From: Arcobacter sp.
Lineage (GTDB): Bacteria > Campylobacterota > Campylobacteria > Campylobacterales > Sulfurimonadaceae
Direction of reading: 5' to 3'
Assembly: GCA_002733885.1 (NCBI GenBank)
Contig: NVXJ01000014.1
Location: 1-32,057, forward strand
Length of the DNA stretch: 32,057 nucleotides
In this document: in pieces, positions 9,221-17,955 of the stretch
Position numbering within the stretch: position 1 is the first letter of the stretch
Layout: each line of letters begins with the position of its first letter
Position numbers and translations under genes: made by a program
Notes under the pieces: generated by a model
What the model saw: only the letters and a program-made list of their open reading frames with translations
Database searches by the model: none
Told to the model about the DNA's origin: nothing

Positions 9221-10416
9221 TAAAAATTTCTTATCCAATAGACCCTATTGAACTCCAAAAGTTTAAACAGGATTATATTGATATTTTTTTTAAATACGTT
9301 CAATATAGAGATGCAGTTGAAGATACATATAAAATAAAATCAAAATTAAATAATCTTGGAATACCATCAATTGATATAAAAATATTATTAGTTGAAGACT
9401 TCAGCACACTATGTGAAAAAGAAGAAAAAATTGACTATTTAAAATTGTCGAGTGCATACTTTACAAAATATCCTGAAAAGGATCTAAAAGTTGAGGACTA
9501 TTGTACTAAATATAAATCTAAAGTTTTGAAGGCACTAAATTATGAGGGTAGACAAGCCCAAATATCCAATTTTTTTATGCAAAATAATGACAAATTACAA
9601 TTAGGAACCTGTTACACATGTAATATTGATTTTATTAATATGTTTGATGATATTGGAGATTATCAAAATTCTGTAGAGTTTTGTAATGAGGCTGATGCGA
9701 TTGAATTGCAAAAAATCGAGAAAATAGATGAAGTACAGGCTTCTAAAATTATTAAAATAAGAAATATCAGCTTATTAACTTCTATCTCTCAATTATCATC
9801 AGTATTAACTGCAGAGGAAATTGATTTCCTTAATAATATGACTTTAAAACAACAATATAAGCATTTTACATTGGATCATTTTCTTGACAAAGGTAGCAAC
9901 CCAATATTGTCATTAAGTTTATTCAATTTTGTGCCTATGTGTTATCCATGCAATAGTCTTTTTAAAAGAACTTTACCAATAGTAGTTGATAAAAAGAAAG
10001 ATTGCTATTTGTCTCCTACTCACAAAGACTATATGTTTGATGCTAACGTATCGTTCTCTTATATAAATCATAATCCAACGAGTAAAATTGATAATGTGGA
10101 AGATTTTCAATTAAAGCTTGCCTATAAAGATGATGCTTACAAAATTCATTCAAGAATATTTAAACTGGATGGACGGTATAAAGCACATAAAGAAATTGTA
10201 CTTGATCTGCATAATAATTCAATAGATTATTCTGAAACTCAAATAAAAGAGTTTGCAAAAATGTCTAAGAATAATACTATTGAAAATAGGTCAAATATAA
10301 AAAAAGTAATATTTGGAAAAGAAATTTTTGACGGAGAGGTACAAAAGATTCCATTAACAAAACTAAAAAGGGATATTGCAAAACAGATAGGTATTGATGG
10401 CGTAAAGGAAACTTGA
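9217..10416 (+). CDS. HNH endonuclease, PtuB-like partner of the preceding ATPase
   Basis: A 399-residue protein with a recognisable HNH/ββα-metal core in its middle: CYTC (132-135), LDHF with D220-H221, and MCYPCNSLFK with C242, C245, N246 and K250. The Cys pairs probably hold a structural zinc, and His221 and Asn246 would be the catalytic or metal-side residues. The N-terminal ~120 residues and the C-terminal ~140 residues match nothing I recognise; they are lysine-rich and helical. The start is GTG at 9217 inside the GTGA overlap with the ATPase stop, indicating translational coupling. The pairing of an SMC-like ATPase with an HNH protein is the hallmark of Septu (PtuA/PtuB), and its position beside a Type I system fits a defence role. 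The protein is longer than the PtuB proteins I recall. Confidence 0.72.
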   Translation: MIKISYPIDPIELQKFKQDYIDIFFKYVQYRDAVEDTYKIKSKLNNLGIPSIDIKILLVEDFSTLCEKEEKIDYLKLSSAYFTKYPEKDLKVEDYCTKYKSKVLKALNYEGRQAQISNFFMQNNDKLQLGTCYTCNIDFINMFDDIGDYQNSVEFCNEADAIELQKIEKIDEVQASKIIKIRNISLLTSISQLSSVLTAEEIDFLNNMTLKQQYKHFTLDHFLDKGSNPILSLSLFNFVPMCYPCNSLFKRTLPIVVDKKKDCYLSPTHKDYMFDANVSFSYINHNPTSKIDNVEDFQLKLAYKDDAYKIHSRIFKLDGRYKAHKEIVLDLHNNSIDYSETQIKEFAKMSKNNTIENRSNIKKVIFGKEIFDGEVQKIPLTKLKRDIAKQIGIDGVKET

Positions 10417-10435
10417 AATATAAATGAATCAAGTG

Positions 10436-10456
10436 ACTTTATAGTAAAGTTTTTTT
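10436..10456 (+). terminator. Short intrinsic terminator after the ATPase/HNH operon
   Basis: ACTTTA (10436-10441), a TAG loop, TAAAGT (10445-10450) and then an uninterrupted T run to 10456. The stem is only 6 bp and AT-rich, but the T run and the position 20 bases after the HNH gene stop, before a convergent gene, fit a terminator. Confidence 0.55.
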
Positions 10457-10496
10457 GATATTAGATGAATCATTAGAAAGTGATGCATACTTTGAA

Positions 10497-10517
10497 CAAT
10501 CCCCCCGATAAGGATTG
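10497..10517 (-). terminator. Hairpin just downstream of the 283-residue gene
   Basis: CAATCC (10497-10502) pairs with GGATTG (10512-10517) around a 9-base loop. It starts right after the - strand stop codon at 10519-10521. There is no T run on the - strand side, so it may be a weak or Rho-assisted terminator, or only a stabilising 3' hairpin. Confidence 0.35.
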
Positions 10518-10518
10518 C

Positions 10519-11370
10519 TTATTGAATTTTATAGCTGAAAAATTGGATGTCACCGAAAAACTCTTTGAATTTTAAAAAGTAATCTTCTCTTAAGATTAAG
10601 TCACATCCTTCGACTTTTGCAATGTTAGAGCCATGTCCAACTAAATCAGTTCTCCATTGTCGAAACTCTAATATTACTTCATTGCTATCATTTAAAGCCT
10701 TTAGTCCATTGTTAAAATCATCTAATTTTAATTCTAACGCATCAATTATAGATTGATGTAACCACAAAATATTATCAGATTCTATGCTGTTGAAATTTTT
10801 AGTAAAACCAATTATAAAATTTTCTCTATAATAAAAGGAATTTTTCCAAATTAGAAAAGATGGAAGAAACTGAGCAAAAGGGTTCTCTTCGCCAAATATA
10901 CTTAATCCTTCAAACAGAATACTATGGCCCTTTCTTCCAAAACCATGAGGATCTTCAATCATTTCATTTTCAAATTTTGCAATCCTTACAAAACCATTTT
11001 CATACTCTAAGTTCGTTTTAAAGCCTATATCAGTCTCTGATGGTCGCTTAGTATTTGGTCTTTCAATTATAGAATTTTGAGTGGCTATTAAGGTCTTCAT
11101 ATCTATTTTTATATATTCTTCAAAAATTACAGTATCTTTATAATTCGTATGCAGGTGTTTACTTACCTCACTAAAAATAATATCTTCAAGTAAAATATTG
11201 GGAGATAACATCTTATAGCTTCTGTTTGAAAAAATATTTTCTAGGATATATCCATTTTTTTCAATACTCGCCTGAATACCTTCAATAATTTCTTCAGTTT
11301 CTACTCCTATCGTATTTAGATACATAAGATACTTGTTTCGTATTATTGTGTCTTTCAATTCATCAAACAT
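10519..11370 (-). CDS. Unrecognised 283-residue protein coupled to the STAND nuclease gene
   Basis: I do not recognise this family. The protein is acidic, soluble-looking, without signal peptide or membrane segments. It has several conserved-looking short stretches: ETDIGFKTN, DPHGFGRKGHSI, FEGLSIFGEENPFAQFLPSF, EFRQWRTDLVGHGSN, and a C-terminal EDYFLKFKEFFGD. The HGFGRKGH and RQWRTDLVGHG stretches are the most enzyme-like, but I cannot name an activity. ATG 11370 overlaps the end of the upstream 1598-residue STAND gene by 8 bases (AATGTTTGATG), so it is almost certainly co-translated with it. The most economical reading is an accessory, sensor-partner or immunity-type component of the same defence system; this is inference from the overlap. 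Confidence 0.85.
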   Translation of the reverse strand: MFDELKDTIIRNKYLMYLNTIGVETEEIIEGIQASIEKNGYILENIFSNRSYKMLSPNILLEDIIFSEVSKHLHTNYKDTVIFEEYIKIDMKTLIATQNSIIERPNTKRPSETDIGFKTNLEYENGFVRIAKFENEMIEDPHGFGRKGHSILFEGLSIFGEENPFAQFLPSFLIWKNSFYYRENFIIGFTKNFNSIESDNILWLHQSIIDALELKLDDFNNGLKALNDSNEVILEFRQWRTDLVGHGSNIAKVEGCDLILREDYFLKFKEFFGDIQFFSYKIQ

Positions 11371-14300
11371 TGTCAGTTCTTTCGACTAGTTCTCTCAAAA
11401 TATTTTGAATGTATAAATTATTAATCTTTACTTCTTTTATATCAATTTTCAGGGCTTTAAAAAAAATATTGTTACTGTTCTCTTGTAATAAAAATATTTC
11501 TAATAAAGCAGCAATAGATACTTCTGGAAATTTCTTAATATGTTGAAAGAACCACTTAAAAGGTTTTATCAAAAGAGTGCTATCGTAAATGAAAATGTAA
11601 TTGATGGCAAAAACTATTTCTTTTTGAACAAAAGAATCTAAGTTTGTGATTTTTACTAGGATTACAACTATAGCAAGCTCATCCTCATTCATTAGCTCTA
11701 AGCTTTTACTTTTAATATCTTTCCATCTAAAATCATTATCATCGGGTAGTCTATATTCTATAGATTCAAAGCCTGTCTGATACATAGATAAGATATCCTC
11801 TTTTTTTAACCCTGCATATTCAAAAGCGATAATTAAATTAGCAGTAGATTTTGAACCATACCCAAAGTTCGAAAACATTTTAAATAAGCTTTGAGATAAT
11901 ATATCTAAAGTTTCTTTTGGATTAATTTGTACAGCATCTTTTAAAGCTTGTTTATTTACAAACTGAGAATACCAGTCATCTTTTGAATAAACATAAATAT
12001 GTACTAAAAGAAATATCTTTGTGTTGTTTGATATAGATAATGAATTGACTAAATGTCTTAGTTGTTCAAAGTAATTATTACTGCTTAGAAGTCTTTTTTG
12101 AATAAGTGGCAGGACAATAGCTATTACCAATTGGTCATCATTTTTTTCTGATAGATAAAAGAACATAGTATTTAAATTCTTATCAGATAAATCATCTTTT
12201 TTCTCAAAATACTTATTGATTTCATCAATCGTCTTGTTTGATAGTATCAATCTATTTATATCAAAGCTTTTGTCGACGGTTTCTCTTAAACTATTTTGTA
12301 TATTAGAAAAATTATTACGACTGTTTTCTTCTTGTTTTATATCTAATGATACATTTAGCAAGTTTTTGAGCACTTGAAGCTTTTGCGTCGTTTTTACACT
12401 TAAGGAGTCATATGAATTGTTAAGGTCTCTTGCTAAAATATTTATAAGTGATTGTTTAGCTGTTTTTCGATCTATAGGTATAAGAAAGTTAATGTTATCA
12501 GAAAAGCTATTTATGTAATCATTATTTGTATTCACTGGAGTTAATCTGAATAAAAAATTTAAGATAATTGGATTTACATTATTGCTGTGTTGAATATAAT
12601 AAACAAACATATAATCAAGCTTCCAAAAATACGGACTGTTTAATAGTTGGTCTATTAAATATATAGAAGAAAGTCTATCATCAACTTTTAAAAATTCTTT
12701 GAACCATTCTGTAGTTAACCACCTAGTACCTTTATTGTCATCAGTATGTTTCATAACAGCATCAGTTAAATATTTTAGTTTTTTTGTATATTTCTTTGCA
12801 AACTTATTATCAAGAGTATTTATTGAGCTTAAAGGTTCAATTATTTCTTCAAGTGTTCTATCTTTATGAAATGTATAACTAGTTAAGTATCGAGATCCTA
12901 TCTTTAATGCTTTCTTAGCTTTTCCAATTCGACCTAGTTTAGAATAAGCAATGGCTTTTTTGAGCTTGTACTCACAATAATAATTATAGTTTTCATCTTT
13001 TTGCTCAATATTATTAATGACATTAAGTATAAAGTTTTCTGTTACTTCATTAAGATTATTTAATAATATATCAATCAATAAACCATATGGCAGTATCCCC
13101 ATTTGTGTATTATTTAGATATCCCATAGTTCCAAAAGAAATTCGCTCTAAAGATTTAATAGTCTTTTCCCAAGAATGTGATGATTTTATATACATAAGGG
13201 CATGCTCTATGCTTTGTTTAATGATGAAACTATGTTCTCTTGTTAAGTCTATAGCTCTTGGCTTATCTTTAAAAGGTTCAATATCACTGGCTAATAGTTC
13301 GAAATTTTCCACTAATACTTCTTCAAGTAAAGCATGATTTTTAAACTTGGAGTTGTTCAAGTCATTTTCTATAATTATATTTCTAAGTCTAAATTTGATC
13401 CAATTATAAAAGAAGTTTTTTGATGGGATTGTCTTTTCAAAATTACGAAGTGCCTCAATGTTATAAGATGCATACATATTTACTAGTAAAAAGAAGCTCT
13501 TTAAGTTTTTTATTTCTAAATAATCATTGACAAAGTCTAAATTTAACTCTTCTAAAACAAGGTGTCGCTTCATGACAGTAACTAAAATTCTTTGTTGGCA
13601 TTTAGTTCTATTTAAAACCTTATTTATTAGACTTGCAACTTGTTGTTTTTTGTCAGCTTGAATAGAATCATACAGTTCTAATATCTTATTAAAACCGATT
13701 TGGTTGGAAACTTCTTTAATTAGTATCTGAAAAAAGTCTTTGTATTCAGGATCCAGAAGCTCTTTAAATTCTGCAACTAATTCAGTTTCAGAAGCTATTA
13801 ATGAACTAATAAAATAATGATAGTCTTCTAATGGAATGTCAGTTTCAAAATAATCTTCTAAAATACTCCAATTTGGAATATAACCATTTATCTGAGATAT
13901 ATAAAAAGCTTTTGCAGTTATTTCATTACTGAAAGTTTTCTCTCCATCAAAAAAAAGAATTTTGTTTGCTGTATCAAAACCATAAATTAAACCAATCGCT
14001 TCAAAATATAATTCAAAGTTTGTTAAAAACTCGCTATGATAATCCTCAGATAGAGTAGTATATATCGTTCTATTTAATTCACTAATATATATGTAAAGTG
14101 GCCAATCTTGAGTTTCTCTAGCTGTATATAAAAAATTGGTATAATTTATTTTTATTACATTCTCTGAATAACCACGATATAAGCTTTTTGTTAAAAAATC
14201 ATTTGTCGCATATCTTTTTATTTTTTTATACTTTTTTAATTTAATGTAGTATTTTAGTAGATATCTATATGATTTGGCATTTTTGTAAAAACCTTTTTTC

Positions 14301-16159
14301 TTTAACCATTTAGCGATATCACTATATACTTCTTCTAAATTTGTATTTAGTTCAAGCTTTTCAATATTAAACCTTCTAAAACTATCATGATAAAGCTTTA
14401 TACCACCTCTTGAAATATTTTCAACAATTACTGGCGATAAGATCTTTAAATTATTATCAATATGATGGCTACGAGGAATAAGCTCACGCAATTCTTCTTT
14501 AGTAACGGAAAACTCTAAACAAGATAGTATTTCAGATGTTAGGTTTTCATCAATTTGTTCTGTTAAATATTCATAATATGATTTAAGATTAAAATCATAC
14601 TTTGGTAATTCTTCAATTAAATTTACGGTGATATTCTCGTGAAGAAGTGTTCTTATAATATATGTTAAATAGAGTGGATTAGCTTCACATTTTTCAAAAA
14701 TATATTCAGACAATGGTTTTGTATTAAGAAGTGTGTTTTCTAAAGAATACTTGCCCATTAACTCGACGGTATCTTCGATATTCCATTTAGGAATTTTATA
14801 CTTAACATATTCAAATTTTTCTATTAAAGTATTGATTTCACTAACAGGCTGAGAACCTAATACAATAAATATATTTTCAGGTAAATTTATTTTAGAAATA
14901 GACTCAATTATTTTAGTTTTATCTTCAGCTAATGTAGATGAGCTTTTTAAGACTCTATCAATATGGTCTAGTCCATCAATGACAATAATTAATTCATGAT
15001 GGACATGAGTTAAAAGTAAATTAAGTTCGTCTAAATCTGATGTATAAAGTTTACCTTTTACTTCTAGCAAGTTTGGGAATTCATTTATAATATCAGCAAT
15101 CAAGTTACCAAAAAAAACATCAGAGCTTACTCTTTTTTCTATATCGTTATCTTCTGTAGCAGTATAACAATAATGTCGAATAACTTTTTTTGAGCTGTTC
15201 TTTAAATGCTCTATGAAATTTGTTAGAAACCAAGACTTCCCACTTCCTGGTTCGCCAATAAGCAAAGTTTTTTTATATTCAATGACTTTACTTTCTAATA
15301 AAGTGTATTTACTATTGTTTATAATATTCTTAGTTTGGTCTATTTCAAACTTTTGCTCAATCTTACCGAAGTCAGTTTTGACTCCTAAATCTCTTAATAC
15401 ATCTGATACTGAAACTTCTGCGGATCTAGTTCTATACTCACCTACTTTTTTTGCAAAGATAATTAAAAATTGATTTATATTAATATCATCATTTGGATAC
15501 TGTGATATTCCTAGTTTTTCTGCTTGTTGATATAAAATATTTTCTAAATAACTAGGAGCACTGAAGTCTAAACTTGCTTTTGGAAGCTCTACTTCTATAA
15601 TTAGTTCATCACAGAACTTTTTAAAATCAGTTCTATTAATATGATTAGTTTCTACATAGGCTTTTAAACTATCCCATCGATTGAAGTTTTTGGGATTTTC
15701 TTCCCATAAATTATCAAGATTTATTTTGTAACTTTTTGTTGAGTAGTCTTGGAACGATGAAGTTGAATGTGATAAAGAATCTAATACTCTTGTTATATCA
15801 CTATCAGTAGCTTCATCCCATGCTAGACATAATCTAAACTCACTATCTTCTGTATTAAGTTCTTTCCATGTTTCATAAAGCTTGTGAATGGCAAGGCTAT
15901 AAGGAGAGTCAGATGAAAGATAAGATTTCGTTAGTTTTTTTGCAACGGTGTCATTACTATATTTAATTTGTTTACGTTTGATTGTTAAACCATTAGTAAT
16001 AACTAAATCATCAAACCTATCAGGGATGTCTCCAGTAGTGTGTTTTTTGTCAATAGAAAAAATACTATTTACATTTCCTAATAATATCTCTTGTAAGATA
16101 AAATAACATGTTAATATGTCTTGATAGTCATAACCCTCATGGGCATTATTTAAACTCAC
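11363..16159 (-). CDS. STAND NTPase with N-terminal Cap4/DUF4297-like nuclease (Avs-like)
   Basis: A 1598-residue multidomain protein. The N-terminus (HEGYDYQDILTCYFILQE) resembles the Cap4/DUF4297 dsDNA endonuclease start, and a PD-(D/E)xK-like core is visible with D50/D51 and Q64-x-K66 (FDDLVI...KRKQIKYS). A STAND P-loop NTPase follows: Walker A GEPGSGKS at 302-309 and Walker B IIVIDGLDH with D395 and D398. A winged-helix-like segment follows to about residue 620. The remaining ~980 residues are helical and repeat-like (TPR-type), without recognisable motifs, as in the target-sensing C-termini of Avs proteins. By analogy, ligand binding would cause oligomerisation and switch on DNA cleavage. 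Start GTG 16159 is preceded by AAGG at about 16168-16171. It is followed by an 8-base overlapping partner gene. Base composition is somewhat more AT-rich than the housekeeping genes at 17-23 kb. Confidence 0.85.
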   Translation of the reverse strand: MSLNNAHEGYDYQDILTCYFILQEILLGNVNSIFSIDKKHTTGDIPDRFDDLVITNGLTIKRKQIKYSNDTVAKKLTKSYLSSDSPYSLAIHKLYETWKELNTEDSEFRLCLAWDEATDSDITRVLDSLSHSTSSFQDYSTKSYKINLDNLWEENPKNFNRWDSLKAYVETNHINRTDFKKFCDELIIEVELPKASLDFSAPSYLENILYQQAEKLGISQYPNDDININQFLIIFAKKVGEYRTRSAEVSVSDVLRDLGVKTDFGKIEQKFEIDQTKNIINNSKYTLLESKVIEYKKTLLIGEPGSGKSWFLTNFIEHLKNSSKKVIRHYCYTATEDNDIEKRVSSDVFFGNLIADIINEFPNLLEVKGKLYTSDLDELNLLLTHVHHELIIVIDGLDHIDRVLKSSSTLAEDKTKIIESISKINLPENIFIVLGSQPVSEINTLIEKFEYVKYKIPKWNIEDTVELMGKYSLENTLLNTKPLSEYIFEKCEANPLYLTYIIRTLLHENITVNLIEELPKYDFNLKSYYEYLTEQIDENLTSEILSCLEFSVTKEELRELIPRSHHIDNNLKILSPVIVENISRGGIKLYHDSFRRFNIEKLELNTNLEEVYSDIAKWLKKKGFYKNAKSYRYLLKYYIKLKKYKKIKRYATNDFLTKSLYRGYSENVIKINYTNFLYTARETQDWPLYIYISELNRTIYTTLSEDYHSEFLTNFELYFEAIGLIYGFDTANKILFFDGEKTFSNEITAKAFYISQINGYIPNWSILEDYFETDIPLEDYHYFISSLIASETELVAEFKELLDPEYKDFFQILIKEVSNQIGFNKILELYDSIQADKKQQVASLINKVLNRTKCQQRILVTVMKRHLVLEELNLDFVNDYLEIKNLKSFFLLVNMYASYNIEALRNFEKTIPSKNFFYNWIKFRLRNIIIENDLNNSKFKNHALLEEVLVENFELLASDIEPFKDKPRAIDLTREHSFIIKQSIEHALMYIKSSHSWEKTIKSLERISFGTMGYLNNTQMGILPYGLLIDILLNNLNEVTENFILNVINNIEQKDENYNYYCEYKLKKAIAYSKLGRIGKAKKALKIGSRYLTSYTFHKDRTLEEIIEPLSSINTLDNKFAKKYTKKLKYLTDAVMKHTDDNKGTRWLTTEWFKEFLKVDDRLSSIYLIDQLLNSPYFWKLDYMFVYYIQHSNNVNPIILNFLFRLTPVNTNNDYINSFSDNINFLIPIDRKTAKQSLINILARDLNNSYDSLSVKTTQKLQVLKNLLNVSLDIKQEENSRNNFSNIQNSLRETVDKSFDINRLILSNKTIDEINKYFEKKDDLSDKNLNTMFFYLSEKNDDQLVIAIVLPLIQKRLLSSNNYFEQLRHLVNSLSISNNTKIFLLVHIYVYSKDDWYSQFVNKQALKDAVQINPKETLDILSQSLFKMFSNFGYGSKSTANLIIAFEYAGLKKEDILSMYQTGFESIEYRLPDDNDFRWKDIKSKSLELMNEDELAIVVILVKITNLDSFVQKEIVFAINYIFIYDSTLLIKPFKWFFQHIKKFPEVSIAALLEIFLLQENSNNIFFKALKIDIKEVKINNLYIQNILRELVERTDNV

Positions 16160-16479
16160 TTAAAACCTTGTATTTTAGTATTTAATAGTAATCGTGGACA
16201 AAGCAATGGTTTACTTAAGAATAATTTTTTCTTTCTTATTTAGATGATATTAGAAATTGTTAGAATATATATCTTAAGCAACAACCTCTTTACTTTTGCT
16301 TTTAAGCTTGAATTGTGTCTGAACTTTTTATTTATAGCTGTATTGTTTTTCTAATATATACTGATAAAAATAATATATTTTTTTCACTGAAAAGTATGCT
16401 ATTTTTATTGTAATATTGACAGTACATTTAAACAACCTATTTAAGAGGTTTAAATGTAATAATATTTTTTAATTATAAA
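16160..16479. other. Intergenic junction between defence island and truncated symporter
   Basis: This 320-base AT-rich stretch has no gene on either strand. It must contain the promoter of the - strand STAND operon, though I see no strong -35/-10. It contains one strong inverted repeat (16423-16458) near the symporter side. A TTGACA at 16416-16421 on the + strand has no downstream + strand gene and is probably chance. The stretch marks the right edge of the island. Confidence 0.5.
16423..16458. repeat. 11-bp perfect inverted repeat next to the symporter break
   Basis: TACATTTAAAC (16423-16433) and its exact reverse complement GTTTAAATGTA (16448-16458) are separated by 14 bases. On the + strand the stem is followed by AATAATATTTTTT, so it could act as a terminator in that direction; on the - strand no T run follows. 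It lies about 22 bases from the end of the broken symporter frame, so it could equally be the end of a former mobile element. Confidence 0.5.
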
Positions 16480-17052
16480 TTAAGTCAATGCAACCGATCT
16501 CATACCCCCAAGGCTTTCATATATCACCATGATAATAGCCATACCGATAATGCCCTCAGCAAAACCTATGCTTCCGCCCGTTACATAGTTAAGTATGTAG
16601 CCAATAGCCTTGAGGTTAGTCAGCATATAATTACTAAGGGCCAAAATACCAATGCCCACGATAAGATAGGTAAGAAGTTTATGCTTATACCTAAAACGAA
16701 TATAATCACCCATGGTAATGAAACGGTGCTTTTGTGAGAGAGCATAGAGCTTAGGTGCATACAGCATATATCCACCCACAATTGCTATCATAAAGGTAAC
16801 TGAGACTAAAAAGAACCAGCCATTTCTATAAGCCGAACCTGCAAATCCTATAAGTGAGTTTCCACTATACTGAGTGGCGTACATGGTTAAAAATAAGATA
16901 CTCACACCAAAGCCCGCACCCCCAAGATAAAAGTCTTGCATGGTGTTTTCTTTAGACTTTAAAAGTCCAACAATGCCCACACCAATAAGAGAAACAAGGT
17001 AAAGCACTAAAAAGATAGTTCCTTGGGTGCCTAAAATACCCTTATCCATCAT
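16480..17052 (-). pseudogene. Sodium:solute symporter (SSS family), truncated N-terminal fragment
   Basis: The first ~190 residues of a sodium/solute symporter: TM1 with TIFLVLYLVSLIGVG, the typical SKENTMQDFYLGG segment, further helices, and finally the conserved ESLGGMRSVALT where intact family members continue with an Asp and about 270-350 more residues. Here the frame stops one codon after ALT. The sequence beyond it is non-coding in all frames, so this is a truncation, not a frameshift. I place the start at ATG 17052 (MMDKGILG), overlapping the upstream small gene by 11 bases; an ATG at 17097 would overlap that gene further. A fragment with only about five helices should be non-functional. 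The break coincides with the edge of the defence island. Confidence 0.82.
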
Positions 17053-17212
17053 CTGTGTCCCAAGAGGTTTGAATATGATAAATAAGTACAATAGCATATA
17101 AGATACTCATACCCATAGAAACCCAAGCCCATAAGGGTACACCTGCGTAGGGAGTTGAAGGAAGTAAGGGAAGTGTTAATAATAATAAAAAAAGTGAAAG
17201 TTTGTATATCAT
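17042..17212 (-). CDS. 56-residue membrane protein preceding the symporter
   Basis: A small protein starting MIYKLSLFLLLLTLPLLP, with an apparent signal or first membrane helix, a short PLWAWVSMG segment, a second hydrophobic helix (SILYAIVLIY), and a short polar tail. Such two-helix proteins immediately upstream of SSS transporters occur in several bacteria (DUF997/YhdT-like partners of PanF-type symporters); I infer a similar relation but cannot confirm the family. The gene overlaps the symporter start by 11 bases and lies 14 bases downstream of the SDR gene, forming a - strand operon. With the symporter truncated it may now lack a partner. Confidence 0.65.
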   Translation of the reverse strand: MIYKLSLFLLLLTLPLLPSTPYAGVPLWAWVSMGMSILYAIVLIYHIQTSWDTDDG

Positions 17213-17226
17213 GGGCGAAAGTATAG

Positions 17227-17904
17227 CTAAGTCCAGAATTCTAAGGGGTTTGGATAAATGAAATTATAGTCTAGGGTTTTAATAAGCTTGTTGGAACTGA
17301 CTACTCTTTGACTCATCCCCTTAAAATTTCCTAGCTCAAATCCAAAGTCTTGAGCATTCTTTTTATGAACCTGCGAGCGAAGAGGATGGAGTGGGGATAC
17401 GAGGTTAAAGATACCCGAATGGATGTCTTTTTGAATGAAGGTAGAAACTATAGGCAATATATCTTCTTGGTGTATGTAGTTCACAGGGCTGTCTGCAAAG
17501 GTTGAAACACTTTTCCATTTCCCTGCTATCCTATCTTCTCCCATTAAGCCGCCTAAACGAAGGATAAGAAGCTTGTTTGGTGCTTTTTGCATGAGCTCTT
17601 CTGCCTCTTTTTGAATCGTTTTTTCATGTATGAATGTTTCTTCAGTCACTTCTTTATCAAACTCTTTATAAACAGAGGTGGAAGACATTAAGATAATCTT
17701 TGCCTTAGAAGGGATTTTTAAAAGAAAGTTTTGAAGGCTTTGCAGATAATTATCTTTAGTAGATATACAGATGATAAAAAGCTCATTTTTCCAAAAGATA
17801 TCGTGTGTATCAGACCTGTGAAAACAGCTGACTTGGTGATCTTTTGATAGATACTTTGATAAGGGTTTTCCGAGCCAACCACAGCCTATAATTCCTATGT
17901 TCAT
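17227..17904 (-). CDS. NAD(P)-binding SDR-type epimerase/dehydratase-like protein (YeeZ-like)
   Basis: A 225-residue extended-SDR-like protein. The Rossmann dinucleotide motif is at the N-terminus (MNIGIIGCGWLGKPLSKYL, GxGxxG variant), followed by a β-strand IILMSSTSVYKEF resembling the SDR Ser/Tyr active-site region, and ILRLGGLMGEDRIAGKW downstream. The sequence is shorter than classical sugar epimerases, as in the YeeZ group, whose substrate is unknown. First gene of a - strand operon with the 56-residue membrane protein and the truncated symporter. The 5' side is separated from the divergent siroheme genes by the MITE-like element. A specific substrate cannot be read from the sequence. 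Confidence 0.78.
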   Translation of the reverse strand: MNIGIIGCGWLGKPLSKYLSKDHQVSCFHRSDTHDIFWKNELFIICISTKDNYLQSLQNFLLKIPSKAKIILMSSTSVYKEFDKEVTEETFIHEKTIQKEAEELMQKAPNKLLILRLGGLMGEDRIAGKWKSVSTFADSPVNYIHQEDILPIVSTFIQKDIHSGIFNLVSPLHPLRSQVHKKNAQDFGFELGNFKGMSQRVVSSNKLIKTLDYNFIYPNPLEFWT

Positions 17905-17955
17905 ATATTAATCATCTTTTTAGAGTATTTTATCATCACTATGCTATTATTTAAG

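Noticed and set aside
16416-16421. TTGACA -35-like hexamer on the + strand
   Set aside because: No matching -10 and no + strand gene follows; both neighbouring genes are on the - strand.
16160-16490. Possible frameshift instead of truncation at the end of the symporter fragment
   Set aside because: Sequence past the stop is non-coding in all three - strand frames and shows no transmembrane coding pattern, so no shifted continuation exists.
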